A DNA stretch of 64,000 nucleotides, from the NCBI GenBank assembly GCA_041686935.1, contig JAWLCW010000004.1, positions 248,001-312,000 on the forward strand, written 5' to 3'. This stretch comes from Mariniphaga sp041686935. Lineage in GTDB: Bacteria > Bacteroidota > Bacteroidia > Bacteroidales > Prolixibacteraceae. Of the stretch, positions 34,220 through 42,046 are shown in pieces; the first letter of the stretch is position 1; each line of letters begins with the position of its first letter. The position numbers and the translations under genes were made by a program. The notes beneath the pieces were generated by a model. It saw only the letters and a list, made by a program, of their open reading frames with translations. It was not told where the DNA came from and ran no database searches.

Positions 34220-35635
34220 TCAGCTCCAGGTGCGGTCCCACGATTTCCGTTCGTTCCACTCCTCGGTTGGTGCAAAAAAATCTTCTCCTTTTCTCAGGTG
34301 TTCTTTCACCACATCTTCGTTTAAATCGATGCCCAGACCTGGCGCTTCGGGAACTGCTGCAAAACCTTTTTCAACCAGCGGCTTGTGGCCGGTAACGTAA
34401 TCTTCCCAGTAAGGTGTGTCCACATCGTGGTGTTCCAGCGCCACAAAATTTTGGGTTGCTGCAGCACAATGCACATTGGCCATAAACGAAACCGGTGTAC
34501 CTGCAAAGTGCAGGGCCATTGCAATTCCTGCTTCCTCGGCATAATCGCCAATTTTTTTGGTTTCCAGAATTCCTCCGGCAGAAGCTAAATCCGGATGAAC
34601 CATATCCACAGCCCGTTCGTCGCACAAGGTGATAAATGCTTCTTTGCCAAAAATATCTTCGCCTGTTAAAGTTGGTGTGTTAATGGCGCGCGTTATTTCC
34701 TTCCACTTTTCGGTGTAGAACCACGGTACCATGTCTTCGAGCCAGGCAAGCTGATATTTCTCCAGTGCATTACCGAGCCGGATGGCCGTGTTGGTGTCGA
34801 AATGACCGAAGTGGTCGGCGCAAAGCGGGATTTCATAACCAACAATATCTCTTACTTTATGAACATATTCCACCATTTTTTCAAGGCCGAGATCGGTAAT
34901 TTGAATGCGGGTAAACGGATGTTTGGTGTTGCTCAGGTTGCCCGGCCTACTCTGGTCCCATTCGCTTTGTCCGGCCCAGAATTTTTCACCAACCAGGGTA
35001 TTGGGAATATCTTTTATCAACCCAATGCCAAAGTCCATTTTCAGGAATGTGTATCCCTGTTCCATCCGGTAACGCATCCGTTTGGCGTAAACTTCCGGAT
35101 CTTTGGAAGAAGGGGTATCGGCATAAATCCGGATTTTGTCGCGGTATTTTCCGCCCAGCAACTGGTAAACCGGAACACCGTAAGCCTTTCCGGCCAAATC
35201 CCACAAGGCCATTTCCACACCCGAAACGCCTCCGCCCTGGCGACCATGTCCTCCAAATTGTTTGATAATTTTAAAAATCTGCTCCACGTTGCAGGGGTTA
35301 AGGCCCAGTATGCGGCTTTTCAGGAACAGCGCATAACGCGGATCTGCAATGTCGCGCACTTCGCCAAGGCCATATATGTCCTGGTTGGTGTACATCTTTA
35401 AAATAGGGCCATCGGTTGTATTTGCCACACGCAGGTCGGTTATTTTCAAATCTGTCGGGCTGGAACTTCGCCTTACATTTTGAGTTACGTAGTCCACACT
35501 GGCAGCCACATCATTCGATTTGGCCAGAAAAGCAATCCCCAAACCGCCCGCGGCTGCTTTAACCAAAAAATTTCTTCTGCTGAAATGTGAACCTGGTAAA
35601 AGGTCCTGAGTTTTCTCTTTTTTTGTTGAAGTCAT
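34220..35635 (-). CDS. Exported enolase-superfamily (MR/MLE) dehydratase
   Basis: A 471-residue mandelate racemase/muconate-lactonizing type enzyme, probably a sugar-acid dehydratase. Metal ligands are visible as Asp 274 (LCADHFGH), Glu 300 (AWLEDM) and Glu 326 (LTGEDI), spaced 26 and 26 as usual; KMDFG near 200 supplies the Lys side, and ALHFAGTP a conserved His. Residues 18-45 (SRRNFLVKAAAGGLGIAFLA) form a Tat-type signal with an RR pair, so the enzyme is exported. It heads a minus-strand set with the BASS transporter and, past the repeats, an RraA-like aldolase. The exact sugar acid is unknown. Confidence 0.9.
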   Translation of the reverse strand: MTSTKKEKTQDLLPGSHFSRRNFLVKAAAGGLGIAFLAKSNDVAASVDYVTQNVRRSSSPTDLKITDLRVANTTDGPILKMYTNQDIYGLGEVRDIADPRYALFLKSRILGLNPCNVEQIFKIIKQFGGHGRQGGGVSGVEMALWDLAGKAYGVPVYQLLGGKYRDKIRIYADTPSSKDPEVYAKRMRYRMEQGYTFLKMDFGIGLIKDIPNTLVGEKFWAGQSEWDQSRPGNLSNTKHPFTRIQITDLGLEKMVEYVHKVRDIVGYEIPLCADHFGHFDTNTAIRLGNALEKYQLAWLEDMVPWFYTEKWKEITRAINTPTLTGEDIFGKEAFITLCDERAVDMVHPDLASAGGILETKKIGDYAEEAGIAMALHFAGTPVSFMANVHCAAATQNFVALEHHDVDTPYWEDYVTGHKPLVEKGFAAVPEAPGLGIDLNEDVVKEHLRKGEDFFAPTEEWNERKSWDRTWS

Positions 35636-35661
35636 ATTCTACCGGTTTTAGTGATGAATCT

Positions 35662-35669
35662 CAAAAATA
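35662..35669 (-). promoter_or_regulatory. Promoter -7 box of MR/MLE gene
   Basis: TATTTTTG on the minus strand, 26 bases before the ATG at 35635. Only the -7 part of the promoter is supported. Confidence 0.45.
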
Positions 35670-35720
35670 AAAAAATATCCAAGACCTAATAAGAATCATT
35701 AAATTAGAATTGAAAAATAA

Positions 35721-35728
35721 TACTTTTG
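35721..35728 (+). promoter_or_regulatory. Promoter -7 box of dcp-like gene
   Basis: TACTTTTG, a perfect TAnnTTTG element 22 bases before the ATG at 35751. No TTG was found at the expected -33 distance. Confidence 0.5.
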
Positions 35729-35750
35729 TGCCCTTAAAATCTTAAAAAAA

Positions 35751-37874
35751 ATGAACAAAATGAAGAAATCTTTTATTTTAATCTTTGCTCTTGGCATGGT
35801 GTTGTTTTCTTGCCAGAATCAAAAAAAAGAATCTGATACAAACATGGAAAATCCTTTTTTTAAAGAATGGACCACTCCCTATGGAGTTCCTCCTTTTGAG
35901 GAAATAAAAGTTGAACATTTTCTGCCGGCGTTAAAAGAAGGCATTGCACAGCGGGAAGCTGAAGTGGAAGCCATTGTTGCCAACACTGCAGAACCTACGT
36001 TTGAAAATACTATCGTGGCACTCGATAAATCAGGTGAATTGCTTGGCAAAGTTTCCGGAACATTTTATCCGTTAAGCTCGGCCAACACCAACGACGAAAT
36101 GCAGGCACTGGCCCGTGAAATTTCGCCGCTAATGACCCAGCACCGTGATAATATTTCATTGAATCCGGTTTTGTTCGAAAGGATAAAGAGTGTTTATGAA
36201 CAGCGAAACAATCTCGGGTTTGATAAAGAACAACTTCGTGCCACTGAAAAGTATTACGAAGATTTTGTGCGCGGCGGCGCTAACCTGTCAGATGCAGATC
36301 AGTCAAAACTTCGTGAACTGAACGAAGAATTGTCGAAACTGAGTTTGCAGTTTGGTGAAAACCTGCTGGCAGAAACCAACCGCAACTTTAAACTTGTGAT
36401 TGAAAATAAGGCAGATTTGGCCGGATTATCGGATGATGTGATTGCCCGTGCTGCCGACGATGCCAAAACTGCCGGCGAAGAAGGCAAGTGGGTGTTTACC
36501 CTGGCCAAACCCAGCATGTTACCTTTTTTGCAGTATGCTGAAAACCGCGATTTGCGTGAAAAATTGTACCGTGGTTATTTCATGCGCGGAGATAACGACA
36601 ATGAACACGATAACAAGGAAATCATTAAAAAAATGGTAAAACTACGTGACGAAAGAGCCAGACTGCTTGGATTTGGGAATCATGCCGAATACATTATTGA
36701 TGTAAACATGGCCAAAACGCCGGAAGCCGTTTACGAATTCCTGATGCAATTGTGGGAACCGGCAATGGTGATGGCAAAAAAAGACCGGGATGAAATGCAG
36801 GCAATTATAAATCGCGAAGGTGGTAACTTTAAACTGGCTTCCTGGGACTGGTGGTATTACGCTGAAAAACTGCGCAAGCAAAAATTCGACCTCGATGAGG
36901 CAGAAATAAAACCCTATTTCAGCCTCGACAATGCCAAAAAAGGGTTGTTTTATGTGGTTGAGAACTTATACGGTTTGAAACTCGAACCACGTGACTGGCC
37001 AACTTATCACGAAGAAGCAGAAGTTTATGAAGTGCTGGAAGCCGATGGTTCGAAACTGGGTGTGATGTATATGGATTTTCACCCGCGCGATGGCAAAAGG
37101 GTGGGGGCATGGTCAACAGCTTTCAGAAGCGCTACATACCGCAACGGTGAACGCATTCCGCGCATCGGTTCAATCGTAATGAATTTCACCCGCCCGTCGG
37201 GAGATACACCGGCTTTACTTAGCTTCGACGAAGTTTCCACGTTCTTCCATGAATTTGGACATGCATTACACGGCCTGTTTGCCGACGGCCCTTACGATCG
37301 CACTGCCGGAAGCGTACCCCGCGACTTTGTGGAACTACCATCTCAGGTGATGGAACACTGGGCTGCCGAACCGGAAGTGCTGAAAGTGTACGCACGCCAT
37401 TACCAAACCGGCGAACCCATTCCCGATGAACTGATTGAAAAACTGGAAATGAGTGGTACGTTCAACCAGGGATTTGAAACAGGTGAATTTGTGGCTGCGG
37501 CATTGCTCGATATGGATTACCACACCACCGAAAATCCGGTGATTGATGATGTACGCGCTTTTGAAATAGCTTCGATGGATAATATCGGGTTAATTGATGA
37601 AATTTTGCCCCGTTACAGGAGTACCTATTTTTCACATATTTTCAGCGGCGGATATTCTGCCGGTTATTACGTGTATTACTGGGCCGGCGTGCTCGATACC
37701 GATGCATTTTATGCGTTTAAGGAAACCGGCGATATATTTAATCAGGAAGTGGCAGCCAAGTTCAGAACCCTGCTTGAAAAATGCGGCGCCGACAACGGCA
37801 TGACCGTTTACAAAAACTTCCGCGGAAAAGAACCCTCTATTGAACCTTATCTGGAAAGCAAGGGCCTGAAGTAA
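35751..37874 (+). CDS. M3 dipeptidyl carboxypeptidase (Dcp-like), lipoprotein
   Basis: A 707-residue zinc peptidase of family M3 that removes dipeptides from peptide C-termini. The zinc motif FFHEFGHALHG starts at His 500, and the C-terminal part shows FSGGYSAGYYVYYWAGVLDTDAF, typical of Dcp. The start carries a signal with lipobox LFSC (Cys 24 from the first Met), so the enzyme is an exported lipoprotein, unlike the cytosolic E. coli Dcp. An alternative ATG lies three codons in. It stands alone between the divergent dehydratase gene and convergent mscS-like gene. Confidence 0.93.
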   Translation: MNKMKKSFILIFALGMVLFSCQNQKKESDTNMENPFFKEWTTPYGVPPFEEIKVEHFLPALKEGIAQREAEVEAIVANTAEPTFENTIVALDKSGELLGKVSGTFYPLSSANTNDEMQALAREISPLMTQHRDNISLNPVLFERIKSVYEQRNNLGFDKEQLRATEKYYEDFVRGGANLSDADQSKLRELNEELSKLSLQFGENLLAETNRNFKLVIENKADLAGLSDDVIARAADDAKTAGEEGKWVFTLAKPSMLPFLQYAENRDLREKLYRGYFMRGDNDNEHDNKEIIKKMVKLRDERARLLGFGNHAEYIIDVNMAKTPEAVYEFLMQLWEPAMVMAKKDRDEMQAIINREGGNFKLASWDWWYYAEKLRKQKFDLDEAEIKPYFSLDNAKKGLFYVVENLYGLKLEPRDWPTYHEEAEVYEVLEADGSKLGVMYMDFHPRDGKRVGAWSTAFRSATYRNGERIPRIGSIVMNFTRPSGDTPALLSFDEVSTFFHEFGHALHGLFADGPYDRTAGSVPRDFVELPSQVMEHWAAEPEVLKVYARHYQTGEPIPDELIEKLEMSGTFNQGFETGEFVAAALLDMDYHTTENPVIDDVRAFEIASMDNIGLIDEILPRYRSTYFSHIFSGGYSAGYYVYYWAGVLDTDAFYAFKETGDIFNQEVAAKFRTLLEKCGADNGMTVYKNFRGKEPSIEPYLESKGLK

Positions 37875-37894
37875 AAAAGCAGACAAAATAGCAA

Positions 37895-37940
37895 TTGGCA
37901 GTTGGCAACATTACGAATTTTCCGGCTGCCATTTTTTTTT
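37895..37940 (+). terminator. Possible terminator after dcp-like gene
   Basis: TTGGCAG (37895-37901) can pair with CTGCCA (37926-37931) over six bases with a long loop, followed directly by nine T residues. The T-run is strong, the stem modest. Confidence 0.5.
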
Positions 37941-37971
37941 GTCCAACTTCCGTCTTCCGTCTTTTCGCTTC

Positions 37972-38799
37972 CTATTTCTTCACCTCCACCGGAAACGGTT
38001 TCGTCTCTTCACCGGTATAAAGGCTGATATGCGGGAATGGGATTTCGATTCCTTCTTTTTTAAACGCTTCTTTAATTTCCATAAACACTGAATTTTTCAC
38101 CTTCAGAAAATTGGTGCGTTCAACCCAAACGCCCAGGGTTATGTCAATTCCGCTGGAGCCAAAACTCTGGAAAATGATGACCGGCTCGGGCTCGTCGAGG
38201 CACAATGGATTTTGTTTGGCCACACTTTCCAAAATACTTTTCACATTGCTCAAATCTTCTTTGTAGGCAACGCTAACCATAGTATCTACCCTTCTGACGG
38301 GAAACCGGGTAAGATTTGTAAGCTCTGTGCTGATTACCGTTTGATTGGGGACACGAATTAACAGATTGTCGAAAGTCCTTATTTTTATGGAAAGTAAATC
38401 AATACTGAAAACCGTTCCCGTTTTATCGCCCAATCGAACCACATCGCCAATCTCGAACGATTTTTCAGACACAAGGAAGAATCCGCTGACTATATTCCCT
38501 ATGCTGGTTTGAGATGCCACACCTATTACCAGACCGATTACACCGGCAGCCCCGAAGATGGGCGCCAGACTGATTTCCAGTTCTGAAATAACGATTAAAA
38601 ACAGGGTAATAAATCCGGTGTACTGAACAGCCCGGTTAATAATCATTTTTCGTTGCCTCGACCATTTCTGTGGCAATATTTTTTTTACAAGGTATGCAAG
38701 GAAATATATAATTGCTATACCAACAGCCAGAATTAACAGAATCCGAATTATTTTTTCAAGGGTAGCTGCGTTTAAGTATTGGGTCCAGTCGAAATTCAT
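37972..38799 (-). CDS. MscS-family mechanosensitive channel
   Basis: A 275-residue small-conductance channel protein, close to E. coli MscS in size (286). Three N-terminal helices (about 15-37, 55-78, 85-110) end in the pore helix with AAGVIGLVIGVASQTSIGNIVSGF, then the beta domain with FEIGDVVRLGDKTGTV and the C-terminal alpha/beta part with IPFPHISLY. It opens under membrane tension and releases solutes during hypo-osmotic shock. It overlaps the DUF432 gene by four bases, so the two are coupled. Confidence 0.95.
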   Translation of the reverse strand: MNFDWTQYLNAATLEKIIRILLILAVGIAIIYFLAYLVKKILPQKWSRQRKMIINRAVQYTGFITLFLIVISELEISLAPIFGAAGVIGLVIGVASQTSIGNIVSGFFLVSEKSFEIGDVVRLGDKTGTVFSIDLLSIKIRTFDNLLIRVPNQTVISTELTNLTRFPVRRVDTMVSVAYKEDLSNVKSILESVAKQNPLCLDEPEPVIIFQSFGSSGIDITLGVWVERTNFLKVKNSVFMEIKEAFKKEGIEIPFPHISLYTGEETKPFPVEVKK

Positions 38800-39566
38800 A
38801 ATTCCTGTTTGTAAAGGTTTCTAATAAAGTGGAAGTTAATTTTCAGCAAATGTTTTGATAAATTTGCCCGGGGTTTTGTAATCATTTCTGCCTTTTCACC
38901 ATGAAAAGCTTTGGCGTAATGATAGCTTGCCGAACTAATAATGTCCTTACCTCTATATTCAATGAGCAACTGGCTGGTAACAATTTTGTTTTCATTTTTA
39001 TATAGAGCCATATCTTCGGTTCGGATGATAAGCCTTTCTACCTCAAGCACACTTTGTGAATTGTTAAAAATCGTAACCGGACAAATGGCTTCATAAGGTG
39101 ATAAGTTTATTTTCTCAGTCGATTGAAAGTAATCGTTTCCCAAAGCAAAAGCCCGCTCACCGCCAAAAGGTTCCCCAAACCAGGTGTCCGATAATCGTCT
39201 GACAGGTATTTCCTTTAACAGGTTCTCGGGTTGGTTTTTCGAAAAATAGAGTTGTACTGTTAAGGGAATTTTTAAAAAGAAAGTAAGCTTAAGTCCGGGT
39301 GATACATGGAGCTTGCTTCCCTTAAATACAAGTGGTTTTTCAGGAAGTGAAGGAGCGATAAAAAGTGAATTCGATTTTCCGGTTTGAAAATACTCACCTT
39401 TCGTAAAGTCTTCATTTTCCTGTTTTTCAGAAGTCAGATTTTCCAAATTTAATATTATCCATCCTTCTTTTTCCCTTTTCACACCTATTGAAAAATTTTC
39501 GTCGGAAAAAATTCGGTTTTCTCCGGGCATTATCTGGTGTTTTCCAAAAATCGGGTTTTTCGGCAT
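38796..39566 (-). CDS. DUF432 family protein, MscS partner
   Basis: A 256-residue soluble protein of the DUF432 family. It opens PIFGKHQIMPGE and is mostly beta-strands, with SLFIAPSLPEKP, FLKIPLTVQLYFSK and the NLYKQEL end. DUF432 genes are often next to mscS-type genes; the four-base overlap here supports a shared job, perhaps as channel-associated cytosolic part, but no function is known. No signal peptide or membrane helix. Confidence 0.85.
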   Translation of the reverse strand: MPKNPIFGKHQIMPGENRIFSDENFSIGVKREKEGWIILNLENLTSEKQENEDFTKGEYFQTGKSNSLFIAPSLPEKPLVFKGSKLHVSPGLKLTFFLKIPLTVQLYFSKNQPENLLKEIPVRRLSDTWFGEPFGGERAFALGNDYFQSTEKINLSPYEAICPVTIFNNSQSVLEVERLIIRTEDMALYKNENKIVTSQLLIEYRGKDIISSASYHYAKAFHGEKAEMITKPRANLSKHLLKINFHFIRNLYKQEL

Positions 39567-39631
39567 TGTCTCCTTTATTAATTAATGCCGATAAAATTAA
39601 TAAAGATTTACGAATGTACCGGAGACCAAAT

Positions 39632-39672
39632 AAAAAAGGGAACGGTTAAAGCTGAATTGCTTTTTCGTTCCC
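39632..39672 (-). terminator. Terminator after DUF4252 gene
   Basis: On the minus strand GGGAACG pairs with CGTTCCC, with an inner AAAGC/GCTTT stem, and six T residues follow at once. It lies 37 bases after the DUF4252 stop. Confidence 0.75.
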
Positions 39673-39708
39673 CCGGCATTAAGAACCCCTATTTTTTAGT
39701 TCATAACC

Positions 39709-40215
39709 TCAGAACGGGCTTTTCCCATTCACATTAATATCCAGCGATTTTGTAATTTTTCCGATGTTTTCCGGGTCAATAATTCCGCTGATGCTGATTA
39801 GCGCATTGTCATCTCCACCAACCACCAGAACCAGGTCCGAAAATTTACCGTTTCCGCCATCTTTGGCCAGGAAACGCACCACTTCGTTGGCTTCGGTCAC
39901 TTCCATCAGCACTTCGTATTCGTTGTTTTTGAAAAAACCGTCCTGTTCCAACTCTTTGTAAAAGTCCAGCTTTCCGGTCAGTTCCTTGTTGTCAACCGAA
40001 AGAATCCGGATTCCCTTAAGTTTCGACAGAACATCGCTGGTGGCATCGTCGCCGGTTTCAATTTTGCTGGCAAATCCCAGCAGTTTCCCGGAAATGTTTA
40101 CGGTAGTAAATCCCTCTTTGTTGGCATACTTGTCAAACAATCTGTCAACGGGTGTTTTTTGTGCAAGCACTGCCATCGGCAATACAACTGCAAGAATTAA
40201 GATTAATCGTTTCAT
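39709..40215 (-). CDS. DUF4252 exported protein
   Basis: A 168-residue exported protein from the Met that starts the signal peptide (MKRLILILAVVLPMAVLA); the frame extends ten polar residues further up, which would not suit export. The mature part has the DUF4252 pattern: TPVDRLFDKYANKEGFTTVNISGKLL, GIRILSVDN and LVLVVGGDDNALISISGIID. Function is unknown; the family is common in Bacteroidota and regularly placed after an ECF sigma and a short anti-sigma-like gene, as here. Confidence 0.87.
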   Translation of the reverse strand: MKRLILILAVVLPMAVLAQKTPVDRLFDKYANKEGFTTVNISGKLLGFASKIETGDDATSDVLSKLKGIRILSVDNKELTGKLDFYKELEQDGFFKNNEYEVLMEVTEANEVVRFLAKDGGNGKFSDLVLVVGGDDNALISISGIIDPENIGKITKSLDINVNGKSPF

Positions 40216-40307
40216 GGTATCAATTTTTAAAATTTTGAGTTTCATTTTTAATATGATTTTTATTCATTTTAATATTTTTTAATTTCTGCATTTATGCTTT
40301 CCCGCAT

Positions 40308-40838
40308 TCATTCCTTCCCCATATTCTCAATCATTTCCAGATATTCATTCACCGGTCTCACTCCTTTTTGCATGGGTTCTGTAGCTGTTTCAAGCTTGTC
40401 GAAGTTAGCCAGACCAGACATGCCTTTGCTGTATTTTGCCGAAATATACCCGAGCGTTTCTTCTGCATAAGCGTAAGCTAACTCAGGATTGTCAAACGTG
40501 TCTTTGAATTGTTCTTCATTTTGCTGGAAAAAGAGCAATCCGCTGATTACTATAATTATAGAAGCTGCAATTCCGCTAACCATTTGCCACAACCAGCGGT
40601 TATTCGGTTTTACTTTCGGTTCATTTTTCAGAATGAAATCCATGATTTCACCTTCGAGCTCTTCATCCCTTCCTGTTTCAGAAAGCGCTGAAATTCCGGA
40701 GAAATATCCGATGTATTCTTTTAAATCTGTTGCTACGTTTCCCGACTGAAAGTATCTTTCCAGAAGCCGTTCTTCGGCCAGAGAACTTTCGCCGTTAAAA
40801 TAGCGTTGCAGCAATTGTTTTACTTCTTTCGTTTCCAT
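40308..40838 (-). CDS. Probable anti-sigma factor, single-pass membrane protein
   Basis: A 176-residue protein with a cytosolic N-terminal part (1-80) of helices such as KQLLQRYFNGESSLAEERLLERYF, a pattern seen in zinc-free anti-sigma proteins of Bacteroidota, one membrane helix (about 86-106) and an outer tail. Its first 44 bases overlap the end of the ECF sigma gene, so the two are made together. Function as the sigma factor's inhibitor is inferred from this placement; the sequence alone is not diagnostic. Confidence 0.72.
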   Translation of the reverse strand: METKEVKQLLQRYFNGESSLAEERLLERYFQSGNVATDLKEYIGYFSGISALSETGRDEELEGEIMDFILKNEPKVKPNNRWLWQMVSGIAASIIIVISGLLFFQQNEEQFKDTFDNPELAYAYAEETLGYISAKYSKGMSGLANFDKLETATEPMQKGVRPVNEYLEMIENMGKE

Positions 40839-41406
40839 TTGAATTCAATTTTAAAAATTCATCGCGTACTTTTTTTCTTGCCCTCGACAGGTTTACCCTG
40901 ATGGCATTTACCTGTAATCCTGTTCGTTCTGCAATTTCTTCGTATTCCAGTTGTTCTATATCGCGTAAGTGCATTATTTTTTGCTGAAGGTCAGGCAATT
41001 GGTTAATCAGTGTTTTAACCTGTCCGGCAGCTTCGTTTAACTCAAATTGTGAATGAACATCAATGGTTTCCTGCTTCATTTTGCGGTCGGTTTCTGCATC
41101 AATGGGCACCACTTTGTTTGCCCTTAAAATATCGAGGCAGCGGTTCCGTGTCATCCGCATGGTAAAAGCTTCCATGTTTTCAATCTCGTCCAGTTCTTCC
41201 TTTTTTTGCCAAAGTTTCAGAAATACATCCTGAACCACGTCTTTGGCTTCATCTTCATCTTTCAGAAAGTGTACTGCAAACCGGAGCAACTTTTTGCTCA
41301 CCGGCAGAACCTTCGTTTTGAAATCACTGTCAACCATTCGTTTTGCTGTTTTTTTCTGCTTTTTTAGCAAGTTGTCAAAGTTAAGACGAAGGGGAATAAT
41401 ATTCAT
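40795..41406 (-). CDS. ECF-type RNA polymerase sigma factor
   Basis: A 203-residue sigma-70 family protein of ECF type. Region 2 is at about 35-105 (FLKDEDEAKDVVQDVFLKLWQKK and FTMRMTRNRCLDILR), region 4 at about 125-185 (LPDLQQKIMHLRDIEQLEYEEIAERTGLQVNAIRVNLSRARKKVR, split here only by the linker). It is followed by an overlapping anti-sigma-like gene and a DUF4252 gene. The start may be the second Met (codon 24, base 41337), as the first 23 residues are basic and not conserved. Confidence 0.9.
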   Translation of the reverse strand: MNIIPLRLNFDNLLKKQKKTAKRMVDSDFKTKVLPVSKKLLRFAVHFLKDEDEAKDVVQDVFLKLWQKKEELDEIENMEAFTMRMTRNRCLDILRANKVVPIDAETDRKMKQETIDVHSQFELNEAAGQVKTLINQLPDLQQKIMHLRDIEQLEYEEIAERTGLQVNAIRVNLSRARKKVRDEFLKLNSNGNERSKTIAATLF

Positions 41407-41766
41407 TACATGTAAAATGAAATTTTCATCCTTTATTAAAACTGTCTTAAATCTCCTGATTTTTCCTGTAATTTGATATGAAAACCGGTAAAAATCCTAC
41501 AATTTTGCCATCATGAAGAGATTTTTTTTAAAAAATATTATAACTGATTTTTTAGGTGTCGAATCGGATTCTTCCCCGCCTGTTATAGGGTTTCCAACGA
41601 ACCGATAAGTAAAGTACTGGACCGTTTGCCAAAACGGTAATTATAAAAGGCACCAAAATAACCACCTTTTATTTCATAAAAAACGTAAGAAGGTTTTAGA
41701 ATTCAGTTTTACCCATGTAAGATTGGCAGAAGTTATTTTTATGATAAAAAATTTTAAAAATAAAGA
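41407..41766. other. Intergenic stretch between sigma and oad genes
   Basis: About 360 AT-rich bases between divergent units, without a convincing gene. The only clear structure is a perfect seven-base hairpin ACCGTTT/AAACGGT at 41621-41638 with loop GCCA, which has no T-run. TATTTTTA at 41734-41741 is a one-off match to the -7 box and may serve oadG. Confidence 0.6.
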
Positions 41767-42024
41767 ATGGAACAGAATTTAAGTAATGCATTTTCAATTT
41801 TGGTAGTCGGTATGATTACCGTTCTTTTAATCCTTTGGCTTGTTGTGGTTATAGGAAATCTAATAATTCGGGTTACAAATAAATACTGGCCTGCGCCTCA
41901 GAATGAAGAAAAAAAAGGAACCGGAGTCGGTTCAGTTTTACCGGGAACATTGGCTGCCATTGTTGCAGCGGTTGAGGCAGTTACCGGTGGCAAAGGAAAA
42001 GTTACAGAAATAGAAAAACAGTAA
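41767..42024 (+). CDS. OadG-family decarboxylase gamma subunit
   Basis: An 85-residue membrane protein. One helix (about 9-37, SILVVGMITVLLILWLVVVIG) is followed by a cytosolic tail with a proline-rich region and a helical end (LPGTLAAIVAAVEAVTG). OadG joins the alpha and beta subunits of sodium-pumping decarboxylases. It is the first gene of a three-gene operon, 22 bases ahead of the alpha gene. Confidence 0.85.
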   Translation: MEQNLSNAFSILVVGMITVLLILWLVVVIGNLIIRVTNKYWPAPQNEEKKGTGVGSVLPGTLAAIVAAVEAVTGGKGKVTEIEKQ

Positions 42025-42046
42025 AAAGAATAAAATAAGAATTATC

